From Oscillospiraceae bacterium (GTDB lineage: Bacteria; Bacillota; Clostridia; Oscillospirales; Acutalibacteraceae): 64,000 nucleotides of DNA. Shown here one piece after another: positions 19,780-32,380 of the stretch. The notes below the pieces were generated by a model. The model was not told where the DNA came from and ran no database searches. It saw only the letters and a list, made by a program, of their open reading frames with translations. The stretch lies in the NCBI GenBank assembly GCA_015066345.1, contig SVOQ01000012.1, positions 20,606 to 84,605 on the forward strand, written 5' to 3'. Made by a program: the position numbers and the translations under genes. Within the stretch, counting starts at the first letter, position 1, and the number at the start of each line of letters is the position of its first letter.

Positions 19780-20706
19780 ATGAGAACAATGAAGCTGGGA
19801 AAAAGCGGTGTTGACGTGCCCGTTATCGCCGTTGGTTGTATGCGTATGGCGGACAAAACCGTCAACGAAGCAAAAGAAGTTATAGATACCGCTATGGGGG
19901 CGGGACTCAACTTTTTTGACCACGCAGACCTTTACGGTGGCGGTAAAAGTGAAGAAGTTTTCGCAAAAGCCATTGGTATGAATGACGATATACGCGAAAA
20001 AATTATTTTACAGTCCAAATGCGGTATTTGTCCCGGTAAAGTGATGTTCGACTTTTCTAAAGAACACATCATCGAATCCACCGAAGGTTGCCTTAAAAGG
20101 CTTAATACAGACTATCTGGACTTTCTTTTGCTCCACAGACCCGATACCCTCTATGAGCCCGAAGAGGTCGCAGAAGCGCTCCTGACGCTAAAAGAACAAG
20201 GCAAAGTGCGTCATTTCGGTGTATCTAATCAAAACCCCATGCAGATGCGACTTTTACAGAAATATATGGGTGATGAACCTATTTGTGCAAATCAGTTGCA
20301 ATTCAGCATCACCGATTGTCACATTGTAAAACAGGGTCTTTACGTTAATATGCGTGAGGATAATGCCATTGACCGTGACGGCGGTGTACTTGAATACTGC
20401 CGATACGAGGACATTACAATTCAAGCCTGGTCACCATTCCAATATGGTTTCTTTGAGGGCGTTTATGTGGATAACCCGGACTTCCCCGAAATTAACGCTA
20501 AGCTTCAGGAATTAGCCGACAAATATGGTGTTACAAAATCAACAATTGTTATTGCATGGATTCTCCGTCATCCTGCAAAAATGCAACCCCTTACAGGTAC
20601 AATGAATCCTTCCCGCCTTCTCGAATGTGCCGCGGCGGCAGATATAACTATCACAAAACAGGAATGGTACGAAATCTTCTCAAGTGCAGGAAATGTTATT
20701 CCATGA
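19780..20706 (+). CDS. Aldo/keto reductase
   Basis: GKSGVDVPVIAVGCMRM, FFDHADLYGGGKSEE, LLHRPDTLYEP, RHFGVSNQNP; ATG 19780 after RBS aaagga. Confidence 0.93.
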   Translation: MRTMKLGKSGVDVPVIAVGCMRMADKTVNEAKEVIDTAMGAGLNFFDHADLYGGGKSEEVFAKAIGMNDDIREKIILQSKCGICPGKVMFDFSKEHIIESTEGCLKRLNTDYLDFLLLHRPDTLYEPEEVAEALLTLKEQGKVRHFGVSNQNPMQMRLLQKYMGDEPICANQLQFSITDCHIVKQGLYVNMREDNAIDRDGGVLEYCRYEDITIQAWSPFQYGFFEGVYVDNPDFPEINAKLQELADKYGVTKSTIVIAWILRHPAKMQPLTGTMNPSRLLECAAAADITITKQEWYEIFSSAGNVIP

Positions 20707-20770
20707 TAGCAAGGCTTAGCCTGACATCTGTATGATTACAATACGCTTTACCTTTAAAGGAGGGAACGTA

Positions 20771-21373
20771 ATGAAAACAAAGAATCTTTACATTTGGATA
20801 TTCCAGATTTTTGCAGTTATCTTTTTACTTATTGGTATATCAAGTAACCTTTTATTAAACAACGGATACGAATTATTTCTTTTTGAAAACACGTGTTTAT
20901 ATTTCGTATATCAAATCGGATATTTATTGTTTTTAATAACCGAGTTCGTCATGTTTATAGTATTGACTATAAAAAAGAAAAAGTTATTATTCTTAATTGG
21001 TAATATTATTTTACTTCCCCTACTTTTAATTCAGGGCTTTGCGGCAGATTTTGCCGTATATGCAGAGGCTACGACAAAATTATATTCTTACGAGAATTTT
21101 GATGCAGACATTGTAATCTCAAGCAGAAGTCTTCTTTTAAGCGGAAACTCTACAATATATGAAAAAACCGATTCTATCCTTATACACAAAATTGCTCGTG
21201 CCGATGGCGATGATGGCTACGCCCCGTTGAAAGATGAGTCCAATTTCAAGGTTACTGTTGATGATAAAAAAATTACATATATATATTATTTTGACGGTTA
21301 CAGTTTAAGCGATGAGTCAATGGAAGTAATTGTTTTAAAATATGACGATGGGCATTTTAAACAGATAGCATAA
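20771..21373 (+). CDS. Hypothetical membrane protein
   Basis: Three N-terminal hydrophobic segments; RBS aaggagg before ATG 20771. Confidence 0.7.
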   Translation: MKTKNLYIWIFQIFAVIFLLIGISSNLLLNNGYELFLFENTCLYFVYQIGYLLFLITEFVMFIVLTIKKKKLLFLIGNIILLPLLLIQGFAADFAVYAEATTKLYSYENFDADIVISSRSLLLSGNSTIYEKTDSILIHKIARADGDDGYAPLKDESNFKVTVDDKKITYIYYFDGYSLSDESMEVIVLKYDDGHFKQIA

Positions 21374-21374
21374 A

Positions 21375-21411
21375 AAATACGTCCAACCTTCCCGGTTGGA
21401 CGTATTTTTTA
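21375..21411. terminator. Bidirectional terminator
   Basis: AAAAATACGTCCAACCttcccGGTTGGACGTATTTTT. Confidence 0.9.
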
Positions 21412-22563
21412 TATCTTTCTTACTTTTATAACATCTTCATTAGCCTTAAGTGTGTTTATAACACTTTCGGGGATTTTGTCTGCAACTACAAGTGTGTATG
21501 CATACTCACCCTTTGCCTTTGAAGCAAAGCCCGTTGTTTCAACACCGTTTTTCATAAATGCTCCGAGAACATCGTTCATAACGTTAAGTGCGTTATAGTG
21601 GATAATTGAAACCCTCTCGCCCTCGTTATCAAGTGCAACATTGGGGAAGTTTACGGAGTTTTTGATATTACCTTTTTCAAGGAATTCGCGGATTTCAACC
21701 GCTGCCATATATGCACAGTTTTCTTCGCTTTCGGGAGTCGATGCACCCAAGTGAGGAAGTGCAGTTACGTTTTCAACGCCTATAACCTCGTCTGAGGGGA
21801 AGTCAGTAACGTAAGCGGCAACCTTACCTGATTTAACTGCCTCTGCCATATCTGCACCAACTACAAGTTCACCACGTGCAAAGTTAAGAATACGAACGCC
21901 ATCTTTCATCTTAGCGATTGTATCTGCGTTAATCATACCCTTTGTTGCGGGAACGCAAGGAAGATGAAGTGTGATGTAATCGGACTTTTCGTATATTGCA
22001 TCAAGAGAATCAACGTACTCTGTATCAAGAGGAAGTTCGCCTTTGAACTCTTCATTGAAATAGGGGTCGTAACCAACGATTTTCATACCGAGAGCATTTG
22101 CAGCACTTGCAACAAGTCTGCCGATAGCACCAAGACCAACTACACCGAGAGTTTTACCGAGAATCTCGGGACCTGCAAACTGTGATTTACCTTTTTCCAC
22201 GAGTTTACCAACGTTTTCGCCTTCGCCCTTAAGGGTTTTGCACCAATCATAAGCCGCTACAACACGTCTTGATGACATCATAAGACCGCCAATAACAAGT
22301 TCCTTAACTGCGTTTGCATTAGCACCGGGAGTATTGAATACAACTACACCCTTTTTAGTGCATTCGTCAACGGGGATGTTGTTAACACCTGCACCTGCTC
22401 TTGCTACTGCAAGAGTTTTTTCGTTAAAGTTGTAGTCGTGCATTGCAGCAGAACGAACGATAATACCGTCGGGAGCATCACAACTATCGGTGATATTGTA
22501 TTTTTCATCCAACTCTTTAAGACCGATTTGTGAAATCTTATTAAGTGTAAGAATATCAAACAT
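21409..22563 (-). CDS. serA: Phosphoglycerate dehydrogenase family protein
   Basis: GKTLGVVGLGAIGRLVASAANALGMKIVGYDPY, ILNFARGELV, LPHLGASTPESE; adjacent to serC. Confidence 0.93.
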   Translation of the reverse strand: MFDILTLNKISQIGLKELDEKYNITDSCDAPDGIIVRSAAMHDYNFNEKTLAVARAGAGVNNIPVDECTKKGVVVFNTPGANANAVKELVIGGLMMSSRRVVAAYDWCKTLKGEGENVGKLVEKGKSQFAGPEILGKTLGVVGLGAIGRLVASAANALGMKIVGYDPYFNEEFKGELPLDTEYVDSLDAIYEKSDYITLHLPCVPATKGMINADTIAKMKDGVRILNFARGELVVGADMAEAVKSGKVAAYVTDFPSDEVIGVENVTALPHLGASTPESEENCAYMAAVEIREFLEKGNIKNSVNFPNVALDNEGERVSIIHYNALNVMNDVLGAFMKNGVETTGFASKAKGEYAYTLVVADKIPESVINTLKANEDVIKVRKI

Positions 22564-22577
22564 TATATATCTTCCTT

Positions 22578-23660
22578 TCAGGAATTTTCTTCTTCAAACT
22601 TAGCCATAAACTCAACGAGTTTTTCAACACCTTCAATGGGCATTGCGTTGTAAATAGAAGCTCTCATACCGCCAACACTTCTGTGACCTTTAAGGTTAAC
22701 AAAACCTGCTGCCTCTGCTTCTTTTACAAATTTAGCGTTAAGTTCATCATTGTCTGTAACAAAGGGAACGTTCATAAGTGAACGGTCCTCGGGAACAACA
22801 GTACCGCGGAACATTTTGCTATTGTCAAGGAAATCGTAAAGAATTTTTGCTTTTTTACGGTTACGCTCAGCCATAGCCTCAAGACCGCCGATTGATTTAA
22901 TCCACTCAAGCACAAGTTTACAGATGTAAATTGTGTAGCAGGGAGGTGTATTTGAAAGTGAATCTGCATCTGCGTGTACTTTGTAATCGAGCATCATTGG
23001 TGTGTAATCACGGGCATTGCCGAGAATATCCTCACGAACGATTACGATTGTAAGACCTGCAGGTGCAATGTTTTTCTGAGCACCGCCATAAACCATAGCA
23101 AATTTAGTAACATCAAGAGGCTCTGAGAGGAAGCAACTTGAAATATCCGCAATAAGAGGAACGTCACCTGTATCGGGAAGTTCATGGAAAACAGTACCGT
23201 AAATTGTATTGTTCATACAGATGTATGCATAGTCTGCATCCTGACGGAAATCTTCACGGGTTGTTTTGGGGATATAAGAGAATGTCTTATCGGCAGATGA
23301 AGCAACCGCAACTGCATCACCATACTTTTTAGCTTCGCCGAAAGCCTTTTTAGCCCACTGACCTGTGATAATGTAATCCGCTTTACCGCTATTGTTCATA
23401 AAGTTCATAGGAATAGCCGCAAACTGAGTTGTAGCACCACCCTGAAGGAAAAGAACTTTGTAATTATCCGGAATATTCATAAGTTCTCTTAAAAGAGACT
23501 CTGCGGATTTAATGATAGAATCAAAAACTTTTGAACGATGTGACATCTCCATAACAGACTGACCGCAACCTTCATAGTCAAGCATCTCTGCTGCGGCTTT
23601 TTTTAACACTTCCTCGGGAAGCATTGAGGGACCTGCTGAGAAGTTATAAACCCTTGCCAT
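22578..23660 (-). CDS. serC: Phosphoserine aminotransferase
   Basis: VYNFSAGPSMLPEEVLKKAAAEM, FLQGGATTQFAAIPMNF, MVYGGAQKNIAPAGLTIVIVRED. Confidence 0.97.
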   Translation of the reverse strand: MARVYNFSAGPSMLPEEVLKKAAAEMLDYEGCGQSVMEMSHRSKVFDSIIKSAESLLRELMNIPDNYKVLFLQGGATTQFAAIPMNFMNNSGKADYIITGQWAKKAFGEAKKYGDAVAVASSADKTFSYIPKTTREDFRQDADYAYICMNNTIYGTVFHELPDTGDVPLIADISSCFLSEPLDVTKFAMVYGGAQKNIAPAGLTIVIVREDILGNARDYTPMMLDYKVHADADSLSNTPPCYTIYICKLVLEWIKSIGGLEAMAERNRKKAKILYDFLDNSKMFRGTVVPEDRSLMNVPFVTDNDELNAKFVKEAEAAGFVNLKGHRSVGGMRASIYNAMPIEGVEKLVEFMAKFEEENS

Positions 23661-23849
23661 ATATATTTCTCCTTTTAGTAAAATGTTAATATTGTAACAA
23701 TTATATAACCCTTAAAACTTTTTTTCAAGTGCATTTTTAATCTTCTTTGTATTGACCAAAAATCCGCAAAAATGAAAAGAATTTTAGTTATTTATACCTT
23801 AAAAATTCTTCTAACTTTCTATTATATTTATATTTAAGAAAAATGATAC

Positions 23850-23884
23850 AAAAAACTCGCCCGAAACATTCGGACGAGTTTTTC
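23850..23884. terminator. Bidirectional terminator
   Basis: AAAAACTCGcCCGAAacaTTCGGaCGAGTTTTT. Confidence 0.85.
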
Positions 23885-23896
23885 TTTTGAAATTCA

Positions 23897-26080
23897 TCAG
23901 GCATCGGTTGAATAATCAAATTTGATGTAATTTGTATTTACCCAACCTGCGTAGGAATCGTTATAAATAACATATGCCCATGTTGCATCCACATTATAGC
24001 AAATAAACTTAACAACTGATTTATCAGGGATAAGTTTAATAAGTTTACCTTTCTGATTAGCGGCGTTACGCATATTAAGACCGCCGTCCGCTTTTACCTT
24101 ATACCAATAAACCTCTCCCGATGGTTGTGAAGTATACTCGGCAGGAACGAGGTATTTATAATTTACCCATCCTTCGTAACCGCCCCAGTATACATAGACC
24201 CAATCTTTAATATTGGAACTATATCCGCGTACCTCAATGGCAGAATTATTGGGAACAAGTTTTAAAACCTGTGATTTATCCGTAGGCTCGTAACGCATAT
24301 TAAGTCCGCCATCCGCCTTGACTTTCATATAAAAACTCTGAGCATATTTCTGAAGAACAACATTCTGTGCATTAAGAACATCCTTAGAAACTGCATTTTC
24401 AGTTGCACCCAAAAGGGTAACACCTGCACTTGAAAGTTGGAAACTGAATCTAATTGTTTCCATCTTTTTGGTATTAATCTTAAGTTCATTTACAATTGCA
24501 TCAAAATCAACACCTGCACCGCGGTTAATCTGACCCGATGCTATCTGTAAACCTGTACCCTCGTCGTAAATTTTTTTATTTTCGACGTCGCATTTTAAAA
24601 TATATGCTTCAATTACAACGCGACTTGCAGCTGCGTCAAGTTTCGAAGATTTAACCTTGCCGTAATAATCAAACTTACCTTTTTCGGCGTTTTCACCCAC
24701 ACGGAGCAAGAAGCCCTTGGATGTAACAATATCATCTTCGTTAATAAGGGTAGCTACACTGATAGCACCGGAACCCCAGAGAGCATTAATTTTATTCTGT
24801 ACTTCGGAGAGTTTGTAAACCTTATATCCCTCGTCATTTGTAGCCAATGCGGTATACTCTTCCTCGGTCATAATATCTGAAACGAGAATACCGTCCTTTG
24901 CATCATCTGAGACTTTTTCAATTTCGGAGTTATAATCCTTGCCTGTATAAATGCGGTAGTCATTTACGGCAATGCTTTCTATACCATAGGTCAAAAGACT
25001 TTCGGGAGTACCGTAATAAACAACTCTGTACGCATTGAACGTATAGTCATCCATAACTTTACCGAAGAAAGCCTCGGCATCATCAGTTGTGTAAGCGTCC
25101 GCATTTTTTATTGTACTGCCGAACTCTATATCATCTGCATCAAGAGTAATAGTATTATAATACATATCATCCAACACATAAATGCGTTTTTCGTAGGTAG
25201 TATCCATATACTGTACTTTTAAATTATACTCCCCTGTTAAAAGAGGTGAAATTGTATATTTATTAAGACCCGTAACCTTATCAGATTCAGGCTCGTCAAC
25301 AATCCTGATATCGTTTACGTATAACAAAGCACCATCGGGAATATACACGTCATATACAGAACAAGCGTCTGTAAATACACTATACTCATCAAAATACAAG
25401 AAACCGTCTTTGGTTTTCTCGATAGTTAATGTCATAATATTGCCGTTATAGTAACGCACTTCAAAAACAGACGTAGTATCATCTTCGCTAATTTCAACTA
25501 CTTCATAATCCTCGTTACCCGCAAAAGCACTGAGCACAAAAGCATCATCGTTAAGATATTTATCATTGAATTCTTCGTAGGTAACAACAGAATTTTCATC
25601 AAACATCAAATCATATACACCCTGCGTATCCTGCTTTGAAAGTTTTGATGCAAAGTCCTCTGCAGTCGCTTTCGGTGAAATGAAGAATGAACCTATAACA
25701 AGACCAACTATAGCCACGAAAACCATAACTATAGCCAAGAACACGAGAACAAGCGCAACAATCAATCCGGTTTTCTTTTTCTTTTTTTCTTTGGGTTGCT
25801 TTTGTTTTTTAGTTTTTTCTTTTTTCGGAGCATCCTTTTGAGAAGGATTATCCTGAGTTAAAACGCCTTGAGTTTTTTGTTGTTCCGTATGCCGGGGTGC
25901 CTGAGACACAGGTTGATTTTCAGCAAACGTAATACTTTGATTAGTACGAACAAAGTTCACGGGAGGTTCAGTCAATAAGGCTGTTTCTCCTGCACCCTCA
26001 CTCTCTGCTACATTAAAACCACAATTACCGCAAAAAGCCGTTCCGTCATCCATTTTAATTCCGCAATTAGGACAAAACAT
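23897..26080 (-). CDS. Membrane protein with N-terminal zinc ribbon and two C-terminal SH3b domains
   Basis: MFCPNCGIKMDDGTAFCGNCGFN; TM GLIVALVLVFLAIVMVFVAIVGLVIG; two copies of ...KADGGLNMRYEP / KADGGLNMRNAAN... with GWVNYKYL / GWVNTNYI. Confidence 0.85.
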   Translation of the reverse strand: MFCPNCGIKMDDGTAFCGNCGFNVAESEGAGETALLTEPPVNFVRTNQSITFAENQPVSQAPRHTEQQKTQGVLTQDNPSQKDAPKKEKTKKQKQPKEKKKKKTGLIVALVLVFLAIVMVFVAIVGLVIGSFFISPKATAEDFASKLSKQDTQGVYDLMFDENSVVTYEEFNDKYLNDDAFVLSAFAGNEDYEVVEISEDDTTSVFEVRYYNGNIMTLTIEKTKDGFLYFDEYSVFTDACSVYDVYIPDGALLYVNDIRIVDEPESDKVTGLNKYTISPLLTGEYNLKVQYMDTTYEKRIYVLDDMYYNTITLDADDIEFGSTIKNADAYTTDDAEAFFGKVMDDYTFNAYRVVYYGTPESLLTYGIESIAVNDYRIYTGKDYNSEIEKVSDDAKDGILVSDIMTEEEYTALATNDEGYKVYKLSEVQNKINALWGSGAISVATLINEDDIVTSKGFLLRVGENAEKGKFDYYGKVKSSKLDAAASRVVIEAYILKCDVENKKIYDEGTGLQIASGQINRGAGVDFDAIVNELKINTKKMETIRFSFQLSSAGVTLLGATENAVSKDVLNAQNVVLQKYAQSFYMKVKADGGLNMRYEPTDKSQVLKLVPNNSAIEVRGYSSNIKDWVYVYWGGYEGWVNYKYLVPAEYTSQPSGEVYWYKVKADGGLNMRNAANQKGKLIKLIPDKSVVKFICYNVDATWAYVIYNDSYAGWVNTNYIKFDYSTDA

Positions 26081-26229
26081 ATATCTTCCTCCTGACACAG
26101 TAAAGTGTGCATAATCTATTGCAATTTCCATTATATTACTAATTTCTACGTTTTGCAACACAAAAAACAAACAGACCGCTAATAGCGGTCTGCCTGTTTT
26201 GAAAGGAGTCTATTAAAAATCTAATAAAT

Positions 26230-26754
26230 TTACTTGTAATTGTCTGGTGCGATAACACCGTAGCCCGTTGCGTTACGTTTATAAACAACGTTTATCTCGT
26301 CCGTATCCGCATTAAGAAACATATAGAACTTATGACCTAAAAGATTCATTTGTAAAATAGCTTCTTCAACACTCTGGGGCTTAAGAGAAATTGTTTTTTC
26401 CCTGATAATATCGAAATCCTCGTCTTCATCAAGTGGTTCAAAGAAATCGTCAAGAACCTCTGAATGAAGTTTTTTATCAAGACGGGTTTTATTTTTGCGA
26501 ATCTGTCTTATAAGGGAATCAACACAATTATCAAGAGCATCAATCATATTTTCCGCACTTTCTTCGGCACGGAAAATCATACCGCTTTTGGTGACCGTCA
26601 CCTCCACAATATGGCAGGATTTTTCAACAGTTGCGGTTACCTTCGCGGTAGCCTCCTCACCAAAAAGCTTGTCGATTTTACTCAGACGCTTTTCTGCACG
26701 CAGACGGAAGTCTTCACGAGGGTTACATTTACGGCCAATGATAGTAATGTTCAT
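26230..26754 (-). CDS. hpf: Ribosome hibernation promoting factor, long form
   Basis: MNITIIGRKCNPREDFRLRAEKRLSKIDKLF; C-terminal SVEEAILQMNLLGHKFYMFLNADTDEINVVYKRNATGYGVI; ATG 26754 chosen. Confidence 0.95.
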   Translation of the reverse strand: MNITIIGRKCNPREDFRLRAEKRLSKIDKLFGEEATAKVTATVEKSCHIVEVTVTKSGMIFRAEESAENMIDALDNCVDSLIRQIRKNKTRLDKKLHSEVLDDFFEPLDEDEDFDIIREKTISLKPQSVEEAILQMNLLGHKFYMFLNADTDEINVVYKRNATGYGVIAPDNYK

Positions 26755-26894
26755 AAAAACATCCCTTTCTGTGTTTATTCTCTTTTTCATATAAATTGTA
26801 TCATCTACAACCCAAACTGTCAACGTTTTTATATACTTTTACTAATTTTTGACATATTAACAGAAAAATATTGAGCACATTGGTCAAGATGACT

Positions 26895-26941
26895 AAAAAA
26901 CAGAGCAAAGAGGTCATTTAAACGCCATCCTTGCTCTGTTA
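26895..26941 (-). terminator. Terminator of the atp operon
   Basis: AACAGAGCAA...TTGCTCTGTT adjacent to atpC stop, A-rich on + strand (T-rich on - strand). Confidence 0.7.
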
Positions 26942-26942
26942 A

Positions 26943-29474
<2,532 letters not shown>

Positions 29475-31688
29475 TTATTCAAACCTCTTTTTAAATTTAC
29501 TCAAAGCTTCTTTTAACTCGTTAAGAGTCTCTTTGCTGAGCCTTTCACCCTTCTCAAGAGTTCTCATTAAATCTCCGTGTTGTTCGTCAAAGTATTTATA
29601 AAGTTCTTCTTCAAAAACCGATATGGACTCAACAGGAACATCATCGCTGTAACCCTCAGAAATCGCCAAGAGTAACAATGCCTGATATTTGTCGTCAAGA
29701 GGTTTATAACGAGACTGCTTTAAGCCTTCGGTAAGTCTTTTACCTGTTTCAATAGTTTTAGCCGTTTCAGCATCAACCTCGGCACCGAATTGAACAAAGT
29801 CTATTAACTCACGGTATTGAGCGAGTTTTGTACGAAGATTTGCAGAAACTTGTTTCATAAGTTTAGTCTGTGCCGAGCCACCTACACGGGAAACGGAAAG
29901 ACCAACATTAATAGCGGGACGTTGTCCCTCATTATACAATTCGTTGTCAAGGAATATCTGACCATCGGTAATAGATATAACATTAGTGGGAATATATGCA
30001 GAAATATCTCCCGCCTGTGTCTCTATTATGGGTAAAGCCGTCATAGAACCGCCACCCATTTTTTCAGACAATTTAGCAGAACGCTCCAATAATCTTGAAT
30101 GCAAATAGAATATATCACCGGGATAAGCCTCTCGACCCGACGGTCTGTGCAAAAGAAGTGACAATTCTCGGTATGCTACGGCATGTTTTGATAAATCGTC
30201 ATATATAATGAGAACATCCTTACCATTATACATAAAATGCTCACCAATAGCGGTAGCACTGAACGGTGCAATATACTGAGTAGCCGCGGAACCCGATGCA
30301 GAAGCCGCAACTATAACTGTATAATCAAGGGCATCATATTTTTCGAGAGTTTCCCTTATTTCTGAAATTGTAGCTTCCTTCTGACCTATGGCAACATATA
30401 TACAAATAGTACCTTTGCCCTTTTGGTTTATAATTGCATCAACCGCAATGGCACTTTTACCGGTCTGTCGGTCACCGATAATCAATTCTCGTTGACCCTT
30501 ACCAATGGGCACAAGGGCATCAACCGCTTTTAAGCCTGTATGAAGTGGTTCACTTACACTTTCGCGGTCAAGTATCGCGGGGGCTTTAAATTCAATGGGT
30601 CTGCGTTCCTCGGTGGTAATATAACCCCTACCATCAATGGGATTACCGACGGAATCGACTACCCTACCCAAAAGTTCGTCACCTACGGGAACGGTAGCTA
30701 TTCTTCCGATACGTCTTACACGGCTACCACTTTCAATATTCTGATATTCGCCGAAAATAACACAACCAATACGATTATGTTGAATATCAAGTACCATTCC
30801 TCGTTCACCGCAATCAAACTCGATAACTTCACCGTACATAATATCTGCAAGACCGTCCATCCAACATATACCGTCGGACACAGTTATAACACGGCCAAGC
30901 TGATATATATGAATTTTAGGTTTAAAGGTTTCCGCTTTATAGGTGAACTCATTTAAAATTTCATCTTCGCCTAATTCAAAAGGAATGTGTACTCTGCGAA
31001 GGCTTTTTTCATATCTGTAAAGGTCCTCCAACACAGTGCAATCGTACACCGTATCACCAATTCTGAGTTTAAGACCCCCGATAAGTGACGGGTCCTCTAA
31101 AACCCAAAGTGAGGTTTTACCGTTGACCTCTTCCAACATTTTCGTTGTAAATGAATCAACTTTATTGACAATTTCTTCGGAAAGTTTATGAGCTGAACTG
31201 AGTGTAACATACAAAACATCATGATGTTTAAGATACGTTAAATCACCGGGAGTCAGCTTAACCTCTTTGAGGATATCGTCTATCATTTCCTCTTCACGTT
31301 CTCTCAAATCGCTGAGATATGGCTCCTGAGAAAATATTTCGCAAACGTTCTTTTTTATGGTTTCGAGTATTTCCGCACCCGCTTTTTCAACGGCTTCCTT
31401 ATGAATTTCATAGCATTCCCTTTCGGCAAATGACTCTATTCTTTTAATTTTAGCCTGTACTTCAAGTTCAGCTTTTTTCACATCATCGGATAACTGAACC
31501 GCCTCAGTTTCAGGTTCAAAATCCTTAAACTGAGGAATTTCACTATTCTCTATTTGTTCAATCTCTTCAAATTCTTCATTGATACGATTTAAACGTTTTG
31601 AGAAAATAGACTTGATTGTTTTTCTGCCTGCAATAACCACAATAGCGATAACTAACAGAAAGTTTATAATAACATACTGTATTTCCAT
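29475..31688 (-). CDS. atpA: ATP synthase b-like/delta-like/alpha fusion protein (737 aa)
   Basis: N-terminal TM (YVIINFLLVIAIVVIAG) plus charged helix; delta-like VLYVTLSSAHKLSEEIVNKVDSFTTKMLEEVNGKTSLWVLEDPSLIGGLKLRIGDTVYDCTVLEDL; then full alpha with GDRQTGKSAIAVD and SVSRVGGSAQTKLMK; one uninterrupted ORF. Confidence 0.92.
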   Translation of the reverse strand: MEIQYVIINFLLVIAIVVIAGRKTIKSIFSKRLNRINEEFEEIEQIENSEIPQFKDFEPETEAVQLSDDVKKAELEVQAKIKRIESFAERECYEIHKEAVEKAGAEILETIKKNVCEIFSQEPYLSDLREREEEMIDDILKEVKLTPGDLTYLKHHDVLYVTLSSAHKLSEEIVNKVDSFTTKMLEEVNGKTSLWVLEDPSLIGGLKLRIGDTVYDCTVLEDLYRYEKSLRRVHIPFELGEDEILNEFTYKAETFKPKIHIYQLGRVITVSDGICWMDGLADIMYGEVIEFDCGERGMVLDIQHNRIGCVIFGEYQNIESGSRVRRIGRIATVPVGDELLGRVVDSVGNPIDGRGYITTEERRPIEFKAPAILDRESVSEPLHTGLKAVDALVPIGKGQRELIIGDRQTGKSAIAVDAIINQKGKGTICIYVAIGQKEATISEIRETLEKYDALDYTVIVAASASGSAATQYIAPFSATAIGEHFMYNGKDVLIIYDDLSKHAVAYRELSLLLHRPSGREAYPGDIFYLHSRLLERSAKLSEKMGGGSMTALPIIETQAGDISAYIPTNVISITDGQIFLDNELYNEGQRPAINVGLSVSRVGGSAQTKLMKQVSANLRTKLAQYRELIDFVQFGAEVDAETAKTIETGKRLTEGLKQSRYKPLDDKYQALLLLAISEGYSDDVPVESISVFEEELYKYFDEQHGDLMRTLEKGERLSKETLNELKEALSKFKKRFE

Positions 31689-31696
31689 AATATCCC

Positions 31697-32116
31697 TTAC
31701 CTTGCAATTATCTGTCCGGCAAATTTCTCTGCAATGTTTTTAGCATTGGCACTGACATTACTAACTGCTTTTTCACATTCTTCTTTCGTAGCAACACGAA
31801 AAGCTTCAACATCAGTTATACGCTTTTTCTTAGCCCGTGCAACAGCATCCTTACTATCTTCCTGAATTTCAACAAGTTTTTCTGCAACTTCTCTTTTTTG
31901 ATTTTCAAGATACTGTACCTGTTGTTTTGCAATTTTTTCATCGTGTTCACGAATAGATTCTTCTATTTCCGCCTTTTTCTTTCTGGCATTTTCAAGGCGT
32001 TCGCTTCGCTTATCCATAACATCAAGTAATGGTTTAAAAAGCAAATTACGTAAAATTAACATTAAGGCAACGAAACAAATCACAGTCCATATTATGACAG
32101 AAATTTGTATATTCAT
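31697..32116 (-). CDS. atpF: ATP synthase b subunit
   Basis: N-terminal TM then KPLLDVMDKRSERLENARKKKAEIEES stalk helix. Confidence 0.93.
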   Translation of the reverse strand: MNIQISVIIWTVICFVALMLILRNLLFKPLLDVMDKRSERLENARKKKAEIEESIREHDEKIAKQQVQYLENQKREVAEKLVEIQEDSKDAVARAKKKRITDVEAFRVATKEECEKAVSNVSANAKNIAEKFAGQIIAR

Positions 32117-32128
32117 TTATTCTCACCC

Positions 32129-32359
32129 TTAGATTTTTGAAATAAGCATAAAGCCGATAAGAAGACCGTAAATTGTAAGAGCCTCCATAAGGGCAAGTGA
32201 AATAATAAGTGTTGAACGGATGTCTTTTGCGGCATCGGGTTGTCTTGCAATGCTTTCCATTGCGGCTTTTGCAGTAAGACCCTGACCGATAGAGGGACCA
32301 AGTGTACTTATAGCGATAGCGATAGCGGCTGCAATAGCAATAATTCCTGAATTTTCCAT
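32129..32359 (-). CDS. atpE: ATP synthase c subunit
   Basis: AIAISTLGPSIGQGLTAKAAMESIARQPDAAKDIRSTLIISLALMEALTIYGLLIGF. Confidence 0.97.
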   Translation of the reverse strand: MENSGIIAIAAAIAIAISTLGPSIGQGLTAKAAMESIARQPDAAKDIRSTLIISLALMEALTIYGLLIGFMLISKI

Positions 32360-32380
32360 TTTTATTTCTCCTTTAAAATA

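Noticed and set aside
19656-19910. 84-aa - strand ORF ending PMLCTGMIGFAPL, and similar tail GMIGFALLYL in ORF 59898..60119
   Set aside because: Their common peptide is a translation of the dispersed repeat, not a conserved protein domain.
23661-23850. T-box or riboswitch upstream of serC
   Set aside because: No T-box sequence or specifier structure recognised in the short AT-rich interval.
24030-24320. Duplicated segment in the zinc-ribbon protein (KADGGLNMR twice)
   Set aside because: Explained by two tandem SH3b domains.
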